Below the pieces are notes generated by a model. The model saw only the letters and a list, made by a program, of their open reading frames with translations, was not told where the DNA came from and did no database searches. A stretch of 9,320 nucleotides of DNA from CAYUBI01 sp964443005 (GTDB lineage Bacteria > Margulisbacteria > Riflemargulisbacteria > GWF2-35-9 > CAYUBI01), in assembly GCA_964443005.1 (NCBI GenBank), contig CAYUBI010000082.1, positions 1 through 9,320 of the forward strand, written 5' to 3'. Below, in pieces: positions 1 through 7,274 of this stretch. Made by a program: the position numbers and the translations under genes. Position 1 is the first letter of the stretch, and each line of letters starts with the position of its first letter.

Positions 1-573
1 GATCTTGCTAAGAAAAAAATAGCCATTGATATGGATTTAAAACATTATGAAGATGACATCAAACAATCGTTATTTGAAGAATTGGCTTTAATTAAAAATA
101 TTGAACTAGAAAAATCTCGAAAAGAAGGACAAGCTCAAGGGAAATTAGAAGTTATGGAGCAAGTGATTGCACAATATCAAGCCTTTTTAACTGCGTTAGA
201 TCAATTAAAATCAAAACTTGTAGTTGAAGATATAGAAAAAGATCTGCTGGCCTTAACGTTAATTTTAGTTAAAAAGTTGATTCAGCAAGAATTAACGCTT
301 AAACCTGAAATCATTTTAATTATGATTCGAACTGTGTTGAAACAATTAGCTGGACAAAAAGAGTTAACAATCAAAGTATCTCTTCAGGATTATGATGTGA
401 TTCATAATGCTCGACAGCAATTGCAAGACTATTTACACGATACAAAAACGCTTTTAATTGAGCCAGACAAGCAATTAGAAAGCGGCGATATTCTGGTTGA
501 AATGGATTCAGGTATTATGAACGCAAAAATCGACCGAATGCTAGAACATATTCAGCGCCAACTCAATCAGTAA
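1..573 (+). CDS. fliH: FliH-like flagellar export ATPase regulator, 5' partial
   Basis: The frame is open from base 1, giving about 190 codons before TAA. The first ATG (base 31) has no Shine-Dalgarno sequence and FliH proteins are usually longer, so the true start probably lies outside the window. FliH binds the export ATPase FliI and regulates it at the base of the flagellar (or related type III) export apparatus in the cytoplasm. The visible part shows a charged helical segment with Gly spaced through it (KEGQAQGK), then a C-terminal domain with the pattern LALTLILVKKLIQQEL, a strand like ELTIKVSLQDYD, and the ending ESGDILVEMDSG followed by an amphipathic helix. This matches the FliH/V-ATPase E-type peripheral stalk fold. 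The N-terminal FliN-binding part is not in view. No fliI follows, because the next gene is convergent radA. The alternatives are a type III secretion YscL/HrpE homologue or V-ATPase subunit E; FliH fits best. Confidence 0.72.
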   Translation, partial: DLAKKKIAIDMDLKHYEDDIKQSLFEELALIKNIELEKSRKEGQAQGKLEVMEQVIAQYQAFLTALDQLKSKLVVEDIEKDLLALTLILVKKLIQQELTLKPEIILIMIRTVLKQLAGQKELTIKVSLQDYDVIHNARQQLQDYLHDTKTLLIEPDKQLESGDILVEMDSGIMNAKIDRMLEHIQRQLNQ

Positions 574-582
574 ATTGGTAAG

Positions 583-1926
583 TTAGTCAATCAGCGCTAT
601 TGCATCAACCAATGTTGTGACTTTATGGAGTGTCATGTCTCCTGTATATTGCACGTGACTACGTGCAGGAATAACTGCTTGGGTAAGGCCAATACTGGCT
701 GCTTCTTTTAGTTTAAGGTCAACCTGATGCAACGGGCGAATTTCTCCGCCTAAACCCACTTCACCTAAAACAATCATATTCGTAGGTAGCGATCGATTCC
801 TAAAACTGCTGACTGCAGCCATTGCAATAGCCAAATCTGCGCACGGATCGCTAATTTTTAGCCCCCCAATCACATTAAGGTAAACATCCTGATTGGAAAA
901 CATGATAGAGGTATGCTTTTGAAGTGCTGCCAAAATAATTGATAACCGATTTGCATCTAAGCCATTACATGTTCTGCGCGGAATGCCCATATGATTATCA
1001 ATGACTAATGACTGCAGTTCAATAATCAATGAACGCGAACCTTCTTGGATACAAGTTAAGGCATTTCCGGGTTGTTTAAGGTGTGAGTCTAGCAAAACTT
1101 GCGAAGGATTTAATAATTCATGCAATCCGTCACTGGTCATATCAAATAATCCAACTTCGTGAGTTGCACCAAATCGGTTTTTGATTGTTCGTAAAATTCG
1201 CAAATGACTGCGTTTATCTCCTTCAAAATATAAAACAGTATCTACCATATGCTCAAGTAATTTTGGCCCAGCAATCATTCCGTCTTTGGTTACATGACCA
1301 ATTAAAAGAATTGGCAAGGAACAGCGTTTGGCTATAGACATTAAACGCAAGGCAGATTCGCGAACTTGAGTAACAGATCCAGGACTTGCGGCAAAGTCAC
1401 TCATTGACATCGTTTGAATGGAATCAATAATTACAAAAGCAGGTGTTAATTCGGAAATTCGCGATTCAATAGCTTCAATGCGTGTTTCGCAAAGCATCCA
1501 CATATGCGGTATTGTTGAAAACAAGCGATCTGCGCGTAATTTGATTTGTGCTTGAGATTCTTCGCCAGACACATATAAAACTGGACGATTATTTTGTGCT
1601 AAACGATGTGTTAATTGCAAGGCTAAGGTTGATTTCCCTATTCCAGGATCGCCACCTAACAGTATCACAGACCCTGGAACTAGGCCGCCGCCTAAAACCC
1701 TGTCAACTTCTGCCCAACCCGTATCAATACGTGGCTCTGTTGCAGATGAAATATCTGAAAAAGAAACAATTTGTGCAGCTTGCCCTATAAAAAAAGGCGT
1801 AGATGAAAAAGAAACAATTTCTTCAGTAAGCGTATTCCACGATTCACATTGTGAGCATTTGCCTAACCATTGTGGAGACGTGTATCCACAATGGCTACAA
1901 ATAAAGTGAGATTTTGTTTTGGCCAC
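583..1926 (-). CDS. radA: DNA repair protein RadA (Sms)
   Basis: RadA is a RecA-related, DnaB-like ATPase that drives branch migration during homologous recombination and repair in the cytoplasm. The 447-residue protein is near the usual 450-460. Domains in order: an N-terminal C4 zinc finger (C10, C13, C24, C27); a RecA-like ATPase core with Walker A GGDPGIGKST at 91-100 and a Walker B strand FVIIDS near 164-169; the RadA signature KNRFG at 249-253; and a C-terminal Lon-protease-like domain from about 270 to the end. That last domain is structural in this family and not proteolytic. The start is GTG (1926-1924), chosen because the N-terminus MAKTKSHFICSHCGY matches the family start exactly. 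It shares its G with the TAG stop of clpC, so translation is probably coupled. The stop lies 9 bases from the convergent fliH stop. No key residue is missing. Confidence 0.97.
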   Translation of the reverse strand: MAKTKSHFICSHCGYTSPQWLGKCSQCESWNTLTEEIVSFSSTPFFIGQAAQIVSFSDISSATEPRIDTGWAEVDRVLGGGLVPGSVILLGGDPGIGKSTLALQLTHRLAQNNRPVLYVSGEESQAQIKLRADRLFSTIPHMWMLCETRIEAIESRISELTPAFVIIDSIQTMSMSDFAASPGSVTQVRESALRLMSIAKRCSLPILLIGHVTKDGMIAGPKLLEHMVDTVLYFEGDKRSHLRILRTIKNRFGATHEVGLFDMTSDGLHELLNPSQVLLDSHLKQPGNALTCIQEGSRSLIIELQSLVIDNHMGIPRRTCNGLDANRLSIILAALQKHTSIMFSNQDVYLNVIGGLKISDPCADLAIAMAAVSSFRNRSLPTNMIVLGEVGLGGEIRPLHQVDLKLKEAASIGLTQAVIPARSHVQYTGDMTLHKVTTLVDAIALID

Positions 1927-4259
1927 TAAGCCGGAACCAATTCCTTTTTTTCTTTAACAGTAAAACTGAGTTTATCCTTTTTCATATTAATGGATACAGT
2001 AGCATGAGTTTTAATGGTACCTTCCAGTACCATGTCAGCAACTGCATCTTCAATATGATCTTGGATTGCTTTACGTAACGGGCGTGCGCCTTTCATTTTT
2101 TCAAATCCTTTTTCCAAAATAAAATCCTTGGCTGCTGGTGCTAATTTAAGAAGTACGTTTTTAGATTCCAGTCGTTTATTTAAATCCACGATAATAATAT
2201 CAATAATTTGTTTAATGTCTTCCTTGTTTAATTGACGAAAAACAATAATATCATCAATTCGATTTAGAAATTCTGGTTTAAACGATTCTTTTAATTCATT
2301 TAAGACTTTTTCTTTCATTTTGTCATAATCATTTTGTTCAAGAGTGCCAGATTCAGTTGTTGAAAACCCAAATGTTGTTCCTTTTTCAATTAACTTAGAT
2401 CCTACATTGGAGGTCATTATAATAATAGTATTTCGAAAATCAACAACACGCCCAGTTGAATCTGTTAATCTGCCATCTTCCATTACTTGCAGCAAAATAT
2501 TGGCTACATCTGGATGAGCCTTTTCTAACTCATCAAATAAAACAATTGAATAGGGCTTACGTCGAACCGGTTCTGTTAGCAATCCACCTTCATTGTAACC
2601 AACATATCCAGGAGGTGAACCAATTAATCGTGACGTTGTATGCTTTTCCATATATTCAGACATATCAATGCGTACCAGATTATCTTCGGAACCAAATAAA
2701 TATTTGGCTAACATTTTCGCTAAGGCTGTTTTACCAACACCCGAGGGTCCAATGAATAAAAAAGAACCTGTAGGTCGCTTGGGGTCTTTTAGTCCAGCTT
2801 TGGCACGCTTAATCGCTTTGGTTAAATGTCCGATTGCTAGATTTTGGCCAATAATATTTTCCATTAATACTGCTGGCATTTCAGACAATTTTTTAAAGTC
2901 TGACTCGGAAATGTCCATCACATCAATACCTGTAGCTGTTGCAACAACTTCTGCAATCGAATGTTCTGTTACAAATACTTTTATGTTTTTATCAACAGGT
3001 TCTTTTTTGTCTTTAATTGCCTGCATTCTAGCTTTGGATGCATTGAGCATTTCACGTGAAGCAGCTTCATCAATTAAATCAACTGCTTTATCCGGAAGCT
3101 GCCGAGAGGTAATGTACCGAATAGATAACGTAACTGCAGCTTTGAGCGCTTCGTCTGTAAAAGATACATTGTGGAAATCTTCATAGCGAGCTTTAATGCC
3201 TTTTAAAATCTGCAAGGTATCTTCTGCAGACGGCGGATCAATCATAATTGGCTGAAATCGGCGTTCTAAAGCACTATCATGTTCAATGCTTTTCCTGTAC
3301 TCGTTTAGCGTTGTTGCGCCAACACATTGCAATTCTCCTCGAGCCAATGCTGGCTTAAGAATATTGGCTGCATCTAAACTGCCTTCGCTACTTCCAGTGC
3401 CTATTAACGTATGAATTTCATCAATAAATAAAATAACGTTTTTCGCTCGTTTAACTTCTTCCATAATACGTTTAATGCGCTCTTCAAATTCGCCTCTAAA
3501 TTTAGTTCCTGCAATGAGTAGGCCTAAGTCTAGGTTAACAACACGTTTGCCTCTGAGAATTTCTGGCACATCTCCTGAAACAATTCGCTGAGCTAAGCCT
3601 TCGACAATTGCAGTTTTTCCGACACCTGCTTCACCTGTTAATACTGGATTGTTTTTAGTTCGTCTGCTAAGAATTTGTATAATGCGTTCGATTTCGCGTT
3701 TTCGTCCAATTACAGGATCTAATTTGTTTTCTTTGGCAAGCCAACTAATGTCTAGTCCAAATAATTCCAAGGTGGGTGTTTCAGTTTTAGCAAAGCTTTC
3801 TTTGAGTGTATCATCTCCGACACTTTCGCTAAGTGTTGATAAGACTGCATCTCGAATTTTATCATTATTCAGTCCAACTTGCGAAATAATATTACTTGCA
3901 GCGCCAGTTTGTTCGCGTAATAGTGCTAAAAATATATGCTCAACACTCACATAACTATGGCCCAATTGTCTTGCCTCATCCCAAGCTGAGGACAAAATTA
4001 ATTTCACTTGAGGTGAAAAAGGAATGTTTTCTAATTGAAAAGAGCCTTTATTGTTTTCTAAATAGTCAATTACTACATTTTTAAGATAATTGAGATCAAA
4101 ATTAATTTTTTTTAAGCTAGTTACAACAACATTGTCATCATCTTTTAAAATGCCATACAAAATATGTTCAGTCCCAATACTGCTATTTTTAAGTTTTTTA
4201 GCTTTACTTTGCCCTGTCATAATGACTTGAATCGCTTTTTGTGTAAATCGTGAAAACAT
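1926..4259 (-). CDS. clpC: ClpC-type AAA+ unfoldase with shortened middle region
   Basis: This is a Hsp100 ATPase that unfolds proteins and feeds them to the ClpP peptidase. The 777 residues comprise a Clp_N double repeat (about 1-145) and AAA-1 with Walker A GEAGVGKT at 209-216, Walker B ILFIDE ending at 281, a pore loop around GTKFRG 251-256 and an arginine-finger region ERRF 332-335. AAA-2 has Walker A GPSGVGKT at 504-511, Walker B VLFDE at 573-577 and pore loop GYVG 551-554. A ClpP-docking tripeptide FGF lies at 630-632, where Bacillus ClpC has VGF. Sequences such as GLKDPKRPTGSF and MSEYMEKH are ClpC-like rather than ClpB-like. The stretch between DEAAS (about 397) and IAEVV (about 435) is some 40 residues shorter than in B. 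subtilis ClpC, so the coiled-coil M-domain/UVR segment appears absent. The ATG start has an AAGGA-type ribosome site 6 bases upstream. It is first in a clpC-radA unit. ClpA is the alternative name but fits the sequence less well. Confidence 0.93.
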   Translation of the reverse strand: MFSRFTQKAIQVIMTGQSKAKKLKNSSIGTEHILYGILKDDDNVVVTSLKKINFDLNYLKNVVIDYLENNKGSFQLENIPFSPQVKLILSSAWDEARQLGHSYVSVEHIFLALLREQTGAASNIISQVGLNNDKIRDAVLSTLSESVGDDTLKESFAKTETPTLELFGLDISWLAKENKLDPVIGRKREIERIIQILSRRTKNNPVLTGEAGVGKTAIVEGLAQRIVSGDVPEILRGKRVVNLDLGLLIAGTKFRGEFEERIKRIMEEVKRAKNVILFIDEIHTLIGTGSSEGSLDAANILKPALARGELQCVGATTLNEYRKSIEHDSALERRFQPIMIDPPSAEDTLQILKGIKARYEDFHNVSFTDEALKAAVTLSIRYITSRQLPDKAVDLIDEAASREMLNASKARMQAIKDKKEPVDKNIKVFVTEHSIAEVVATATGIDVMDISESDFKKLSEMPAVLMENIIGQNLAIGHLTKAIKRAKAGLKDPKRPTGSFLFIGPSGVGKTALAKMLAKYLFGSEDNLVRIDMSEYMEKHTTSRLIGSPPGYVGYNEGGLLTEPVRRKPYSIVLFDELEKAHPDVANILLQVMEDGRLTDSTGRVVDFRNTIIIMTSNVGSKLIEKGTTFGFSTTESGTLEQNDYDKMKEKVLNELKESFKPEFLNRIDDIIVFRQLNKEDIKQIIDIIIVDLNKRLESKNVLLKLAPAAKDFILEKGFEKMKGARPLRKAIQDHIEDAVADMVLEGTIKTHATVSINMKKDKLSFTVKEKKELVPA

Positions 4260-4341
4260 ACCTTATCCTTTCTTGTTACGCACATGCCCCATTAACATTA
4301 TAACGCGATGAAGGGGCACACGGCAAACGCATATCCTCATC
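4260..4341 (-). promoter_or_regulatory. Intergenic promoter for clpC-radA
   Basis: The 82-base gap between lpxC and clpC contains, on the minus strand, a perfect TATAAT (4302-4297) with TTGCCG (4326-4321, four of six matches to TTGACA) 18 bases upstream. Initiation would fall near 4290, leaving a leader of about 30 bases. The leader ends in a good ribosome site, AAAGGA at 4271-4266, 6 bases before the clpC ATG. A 6-base inverted repeat (TGCCCC at 4285-4290, GGGGCA at 4313-4318) brackets the -10 element. No CIRCE (HrcA) site or CtsR heptad repeat is recognisable. No intrinsic terminator for lpxC is seen, so read-through from the lpx block is possible. The promoter call rests on consensus matching alone. 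Confidence 0.6.
4285..4318. repeat. Inverted repeat flanking the clpC -10 box
   Basis: The arms are TGCCCC (4285-4290) and GGGGCA (4313-4318), separated by 22 bases that contain the TATAAT element. The arms are perfect over 6 bases, and complementarity fails beyond that. No T-run follows, so it is not an intrinsic terminator. The position, around the start point and within the -10/-35 spacer, would suit a repressor operator, but six-base arms can arise by chance. Confidence 0.3.
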
Positions 4342-5163
4342 TTATTCATTAGCAAAAATACAATCGAGTTTTTTAACGAGTTCTGCATTAATTAAATGGC
4401 TAGATTTGTAAGCAATAATATGGCCTTGAATTGGGCGTCGCAAATGATAAAGATCACCCAAAAGATCAAGGGTTTTATGTCGAACAGCCTCATCTGAAAA
4501 ACGAACAGCATTTAAGTAATGATCGTGATCAATGCCTAAGGCATTGTCTAAGGAAGCACCCAAAGCTAATCCTTGACAATGCAGTGTTTCTAACTCGTTT
4601 TGATTGCCAAAAGTTCTGGCTGGAGCTACTTCTGCAAGAAAATCCGTTTTCCCTTGCTCAAAAATAAAGGTTTGCACGCCTATTATTGTGGGGCGATAAT
4701 CAACAGTATACGTTATTTTAAAACCAGAAAAGGGTAGTGCAACTAGAAAACTATCGTCTTTTTCAACAAATACAGGTTTTGTTATTAACAACGGCAAGGT
4801 CGTTCCCAGATCTACAACGCCAATTTTAGCTAATGGGTTACTATATTCTAGTGCAGACCCATCCATAACAGGTAGTTCATTTTGTGAAAGTTCTACACGC
4901 AAATCTGTTATCCCTATAGCATATAAACTCGCCATCAGATGTTCAGTAGTACGAATAGTAATGTTGCCATGACTTAAATTTGTTCCCAAATAGACTGCTT
5001 CAACATTAGCTGGACATGATTGTATTTCTTGATTCGGGAATTCTGTATGTATAAAACAAATTCCATATCCGCGAGGTTGTGGAATTAAGCGAACACTAAC
5101 AGGTAACCCGCTGTGCAGCCCAGTACCCTTTAATTGAACTGCAGCAGCAAGTGTTCGCGCCAT
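4342..5163 (-). CDS. lpxC: UDP-3-O-acyl-N-acetylglucosamine deacetylase LpxC
   Basis: LpxC is the zinc hydrolase for the second and committed step of lipid A synthesis: it removes the N-acetyl group from UDP-3-O-acyl-GlcNAc in the cytoplasm. The 273 residues cover both halves of the LpxC fold. The motif TTEHLMASL supplies E74 (general base) and zinc ligand H75. The motif FSDEAVRHKTLDLLGDL supplies zinc ligands H229 and D233, plus D237. H256 in KSSHLIN corresponds to the conserved catalytic-site histidine. PVMDGSA (98-104) and ARTFG (182-186) are also family hallmarks. The length is slightly below that of E. coli LpxC (305); the C-terminal tail is shorter, as in Aquifex. The ATG start gives MARTLAAAVQLKGTGLHSG, the typical N-terminus. 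It begins 9 bases after the barrel-protein stop with no clear ribosome site, so coupled translation is likely. It is the last gene of the bamA-to-lpxC block. Confidence 0.97.
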   Translation of the reverse strand: MARTLAAAVQLKGTGLHSGLPVSVRLIPQPRGYGICFIHTEFPNQEIQSCPANVEAVYLGTNLSHGNITIRTTEHLMASLYAIGITDLRVELSQNELPVMDGSALEYSNPLAKIGVVDLGTTLPLLITKPVFVEKDDSFLVALPFSGFKITYTVDYRPTIIGVQTFIFEQGKTDFLAEVAPARTFGNQNELETLHCQGLALGASLDNALGIDHDHYLNAVRFSDEAVRHKTLDLLGDLYHLRRPIQGHIIAYKSSHLINAELVKKLDCIFANE

Positions 5164-5172
5164 GATCGCGTA

Positions 5173-5829
5173 TTACATAAAATCAACTAAAGCAATGCCA
5201 ATTGAAAATGTATCTGAAATGGTTCGTGAACCTTTAAAAACGTCAGAAGCCATGAAATTTAATAATACATTTGTATTAAGAAAATACCGTGCACCTGTAC
5301 TAAATGCCCAATCTGAATTGCCACCAATTACTTCTGCAATGCCTACCAAATTCTTGGCTATTTCAACATCGCCACCTAACATCAAACTCGGAGAAATCGT
5401 ACTTGACGAAATGTTGGAATTAAATCCAAAATGCACGCCAATGTCACCTTTTAGGCGCTTAGAAAGTGCTAAGAATAAGCTGGTGTTTGTCCATGACGAA
5501 ACATTGGTTAAACCAAAAGCCAACGCTAACGGATTGTCACTTTTGTCGCTTAGCATATAATACTTGAGATTAATATAAACGCCTTCTTTGGATGTATCCC
5601 CAATAAAGCCAACCTCAACACCATTGAAAATCCCAACATTTGTGAAATATTTTAGGCTTTTGTTAGTTCCATCACCTTGAAAAGCGAATCCTGAATTAAA
5701 TTCTTTGTACCGAAGCGCTTCAGCTGTTGGCATATTTACTAAGCCACTAATCCCTGATAATGACGGCAACGCAAACGCTACACTCACCCCCAACATCATA
5801 CATGCACCAATTAATTGTTTATAACTCAT
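5173..5829 (-). CDS. Small predicted outer-membrane beta-barrel protein, YjbH-like N-terminus, function unknown
   Basis: I do not recognise a named gene. The 218-residue product starts with a signal peptide (basic MSYKQ, hydrophobic core, likely cleavage after AFA at 20). The mature part alternates polar and hydrophobic residues, is rich in Gly, Asn and Ser, and has many short strand-like segments (for example GVYINLKYYML, SLFLALSKRL, GDIGVHFGFNS). It has no long hydrophobic helix. That is the pattern of an outer-membrane barrel of roughly 8-12 strands. The mature N-terminus, SGISGLVNMPTAEALRYKEF, resembles the opening of YjbH-type lipoprotein/barrel proteins (Gly-x-x-x-x-Pro-Thr-Ala followed by Gly/Glu-Phe), but YjbH is about three times longer. 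The gene overlaps the lpxD 3' end by 11 bases, has a perfect AGGAG 6 bases before its ATG, and is followed 9 bases later by lpxC. Context suggests an envelope role or a BamA client. Confidence 0.75.
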   Translation of the reverse strand: MSYKQLIGACMMLGVSVAFALPSLSGISGLVNMPTAEALRYKEFNSGFAFQGDGTNKSLKYFTNVGIFNGVEVGFIGDTSKEGVYINLKYYMLSDKSDNPLALAFGLTNVSSWTNTSLFLALSKRLKGDIGVHFGFNSNISSSTISPSLMLGGDVEIAKNLVGIAEVIGGNSDWAFSTGARYFLNTNVLLNFMASDVFKGSRTISDTFSIGIALVDFM

Positions 5830-6805
5830 TTACTACTCCTTTTTTAGAAAAAAAATGTCGAATCTTAGCTTGTAGCGTCATTTCATCGTGATGATTTTGT
5901 GCCGGAAATCCTGATACAATTGATTTTGCTGGGATATCTTTGGTCACACCTGTTCGCGCCATTACTACAGTATCATCTCCAATACGTAAATGTCCAGCAG
6001 TTCCGGATTGTCCGCCAAATTGAACTCGATCGCCAATAACTGTGCTTCCAGCCAGCGCAATAAGACCTGTTAACGCACAATTTTCTCCAATACAAACATT
6101 ATGTGCAATATGAACTAAATTATCAATTTTGGTTCCTTTTTTAATAATGGTATTGCCTAGAGTTCCTCGATCAATACACGTATTTGCCCCAATCTCAACA
6201 TCATCGTGGATAATGACAGAACCTAATTGTGGAATTTTGGTATAGGCTTGGGAGGAATCGAGAACAAACCCAAAGCCTTCTGTGCCGATTTTGCAACCGG
6301 TTTCTAAAATAACGCGGCAACCAATGGATATTCCATCAAAAACAGTTACGTGAGGAAAAATAATTGTGCCAGCACCCACACAAACATTGTTCCCAATGGT
6401 TACATTGCTATAAATCTGAACTCCTTCGCCTAATTGGGTTCCAGAACCAATTTTAACAAAGTCATCAATCCATACATTGTGTCCAATAACAACATTTTCT
6501 CCAACTGAACTTAGTTTTGAAATTCCAATATTTGTTTTTTTAGGCAGCGCAAACATGGATAATAATGTTGCCATAATTGAGCGCGGATTTGGATGAAAAA
6601 GAATAGTTTGTTTAGATAACAGCATTCTATGATTGGTAACAATGGCTTTAGCTAACGATTGATGAGCATCATGTAAATATAGGTTATCTAATAAGATACT
6701 AACTTCAGTTGCAGTTGCATTATTCAAACTATTAATTCCGGAAATTTCTGCATCATTTCCAATAAGTTCCGCGCCAATAATAGCAGCAAGCGTCGACAAT
6801 TTCAT
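5819..6805 (-). CDS. lpxD: UDP-3-O-acylglucosamine N-acyltransferase LpxD
   Basis: LpxD transfers an acyl chain from acyl-ACP to the amino group of UDP-3-O-acylglucosamine, the third step of lipid A synthesis, acting as a cytoplasmic trimer. The 328 residues show an N-terminal uridine-binding domain (about 1-95), then a left-handed beta-helix of hexapeptide repeats (about 100-290, with runs such as VVIGHNVWIDDFVKIG). The catalytic histidine is H235 in HIAHNV, and a second conserved histidine is H271 in GHLRIGD. The IDRGTLGNT motif at 211-219 is a strong LpxD marker and separates it from LpxA. The C-terminal helix is somewhat shorter than in E. coli LpxD (341 residues). The ATG start is 7 bases after the ompH stop without a clear ribosome site, so coupling to ompH is likely. 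The stop lies inside the next gene. Confidence 0.97.
   Translation of the reverse strand: MKLSTLAAIIGAELIGNDAEISGINSLNNATATEVSILLDNLYLHDAHQSLAKAIVTNHRMLLSKQTILFHPNPRSIMATLLSMFALPKKTNIGISKLSSVGENVVIGHNVWIDDFVKIGSGTQLGEGVQIYSNVTIGNNVCVGAGTIIFPHVTVFDGISIGCRVILETGCKIGTEGFGFVLDSSQAYTKIPQLGSVIIHDDVEIGANTCIDRGTLGNTIIKKGTKIDNLVHIAHNVCIGENCALTGLIALAGSTVIGDRVQFGGQSGTAGHLRIGDDTVVMARTGVTKDIPAKSIVSGFPAQNHHDEMTLQAKIRHFFSKKGVVNEL
5836..5840 (-). promoter_or_regulatory. Ribosome binding site inside the lpxD 3' end
   Basis: AGGAG on the minus strand lies 6 bases before the ATG at 5829-5827, within the last codons of lpxD. It fixes the start of the barrel-protein gene at the 11-base overlap and shows that the overlap is a real translational start. 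Confidence 0.8.
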
Positions 6806-6812
6806 TTAGCTA

Positions 6813-7253
6813 TTATTTGTTTAATTTGGCAATAACCAATTGCGTCATATCAAGCCCACCCCAAACAATGCTTTTCTTGTCTAAAACAATTTCAACATTC
6901 ATTAGTTTGGCAACTTCTTTAACAACAATAACAATATCTGCCTGAATTTCTTGGGCATATTGCCGATTAAGCTCCAGCAGCTCTTGTTTTTGGGGTGCAA
7001 GGTCTTTTTCAATGTCTGCCATCATTTGGTTAATGGTTCGTTCATCAGCATTTTTCTTTTTGGCTTCATCCACATTTTTTTGTTTATCTGCCAGAATAGT
7101 GTTATACGTGTCTTCTTTAAGTTGCATGTCAGCTCGAATAGCCATTGTTTTGTTATAATCATTAAACGTTTGTTGTAAATCAATGTATCCAATATTTATT
7201 GCAAACGTTAACGATATTAATCCTGCAAATGCAAAAATACTAAAATGTCTCAT
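6813..7253 (-). CDS. ompH: OmpH/Skp-family periplasmic chaperone
   Basis: This is a periplasmic holdase that keeps outer-membrane proteins soluble on their way to BamA. The 146-residue product has a signal peptide (MRHFSIFAFAGLISLTFA, cleavage likely after residue 18), then the family opening IGYIDLQQTFNDYNKT. A long charged helical segment follows (about 35-112, heptad-like, with KQKNVDEAKKKNADERTINQ), the tentacle region of Skp. The ending EIVLDKKSIVWGGLDMTQLV closes the small trimerisation body. The length is typical (Skp 161). AGGAG at 7268-7264 precedes two adjacent in-frame starts: TTG at 7256 (7-base spacing) and ATG at 7253 (10-base spacing). I take ATG; the choice changes one residue of the signal peptide. 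The position between bamA and lpxD is the classic bamA-skp-lpxD order. Confidence 0.93.
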   Translation of the reverse strand: MRHFSIFAFAGLISLTFAINIGYIDLQQTFNDYNKTMAIRADMQLKEDTYNTILADKQKNVDEAKKKNADERTINQMMADIEKDLAPQKQELLELNRQYAQEIQADIVIVVKEVAKLMNVEIVLDKKSIVWGGLDMTQLVIAKLNK

Positions 7254-7263
7254 CAATTTTTGT

Positions 7264-7268
7264 CTCCT
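7264..7268 (-). promoter_or_regulatory. Ribosome binding site of ompH
   Basis: AGGAG on the minus strand lies in the 21-base gap after the bamA stop. It is 7 bases from a TTG (7256) and 10 bases from the adjacent ATG (7253), so it supports initiation here but does not by itself choose between the two codons. Confidence 0.75.
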
Positions 7269-7274
7269 TTTTAA

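Noticed and set aside
563..594. 8-base direct repeat TCAATCAG at 563-570 and 587-594
   Set aside because: It falls in the ends of two genes, is short and occurs only twice; chance is sufficient.
583..1400. Possibility that the RadA C-terminal Lon-like domain is an active protease
   Set aside because: This domain is a normal non-proteolytic part of RadA, and the protein has the standard RadA layout.
2668..3186. 172-codon open frame on the plus strand, antisense to clpC
   Set aside because: It lies wholly inside the well-supported clpC gene, has no recognisable domain or ribosome site, and is best explained as a shadow of clpC codon bias.
5162..5560. 132-codon open frame on the plus strand across the lpxC start and the barrel gene
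   Set aside because: It runs antisense to two coding regions, one with a clear family match and one with a signal peptide and a strong ribosome site. Its product shows no domain.
6951..7178. 75-codon plus-strand frame with a hydrophobic, Phe-rich product
   Set aside because: It is the complement of the Lys/Glu-rich coiled coil of ompH, which always reads as Phe/Leu/Ile-rich on the other strand.
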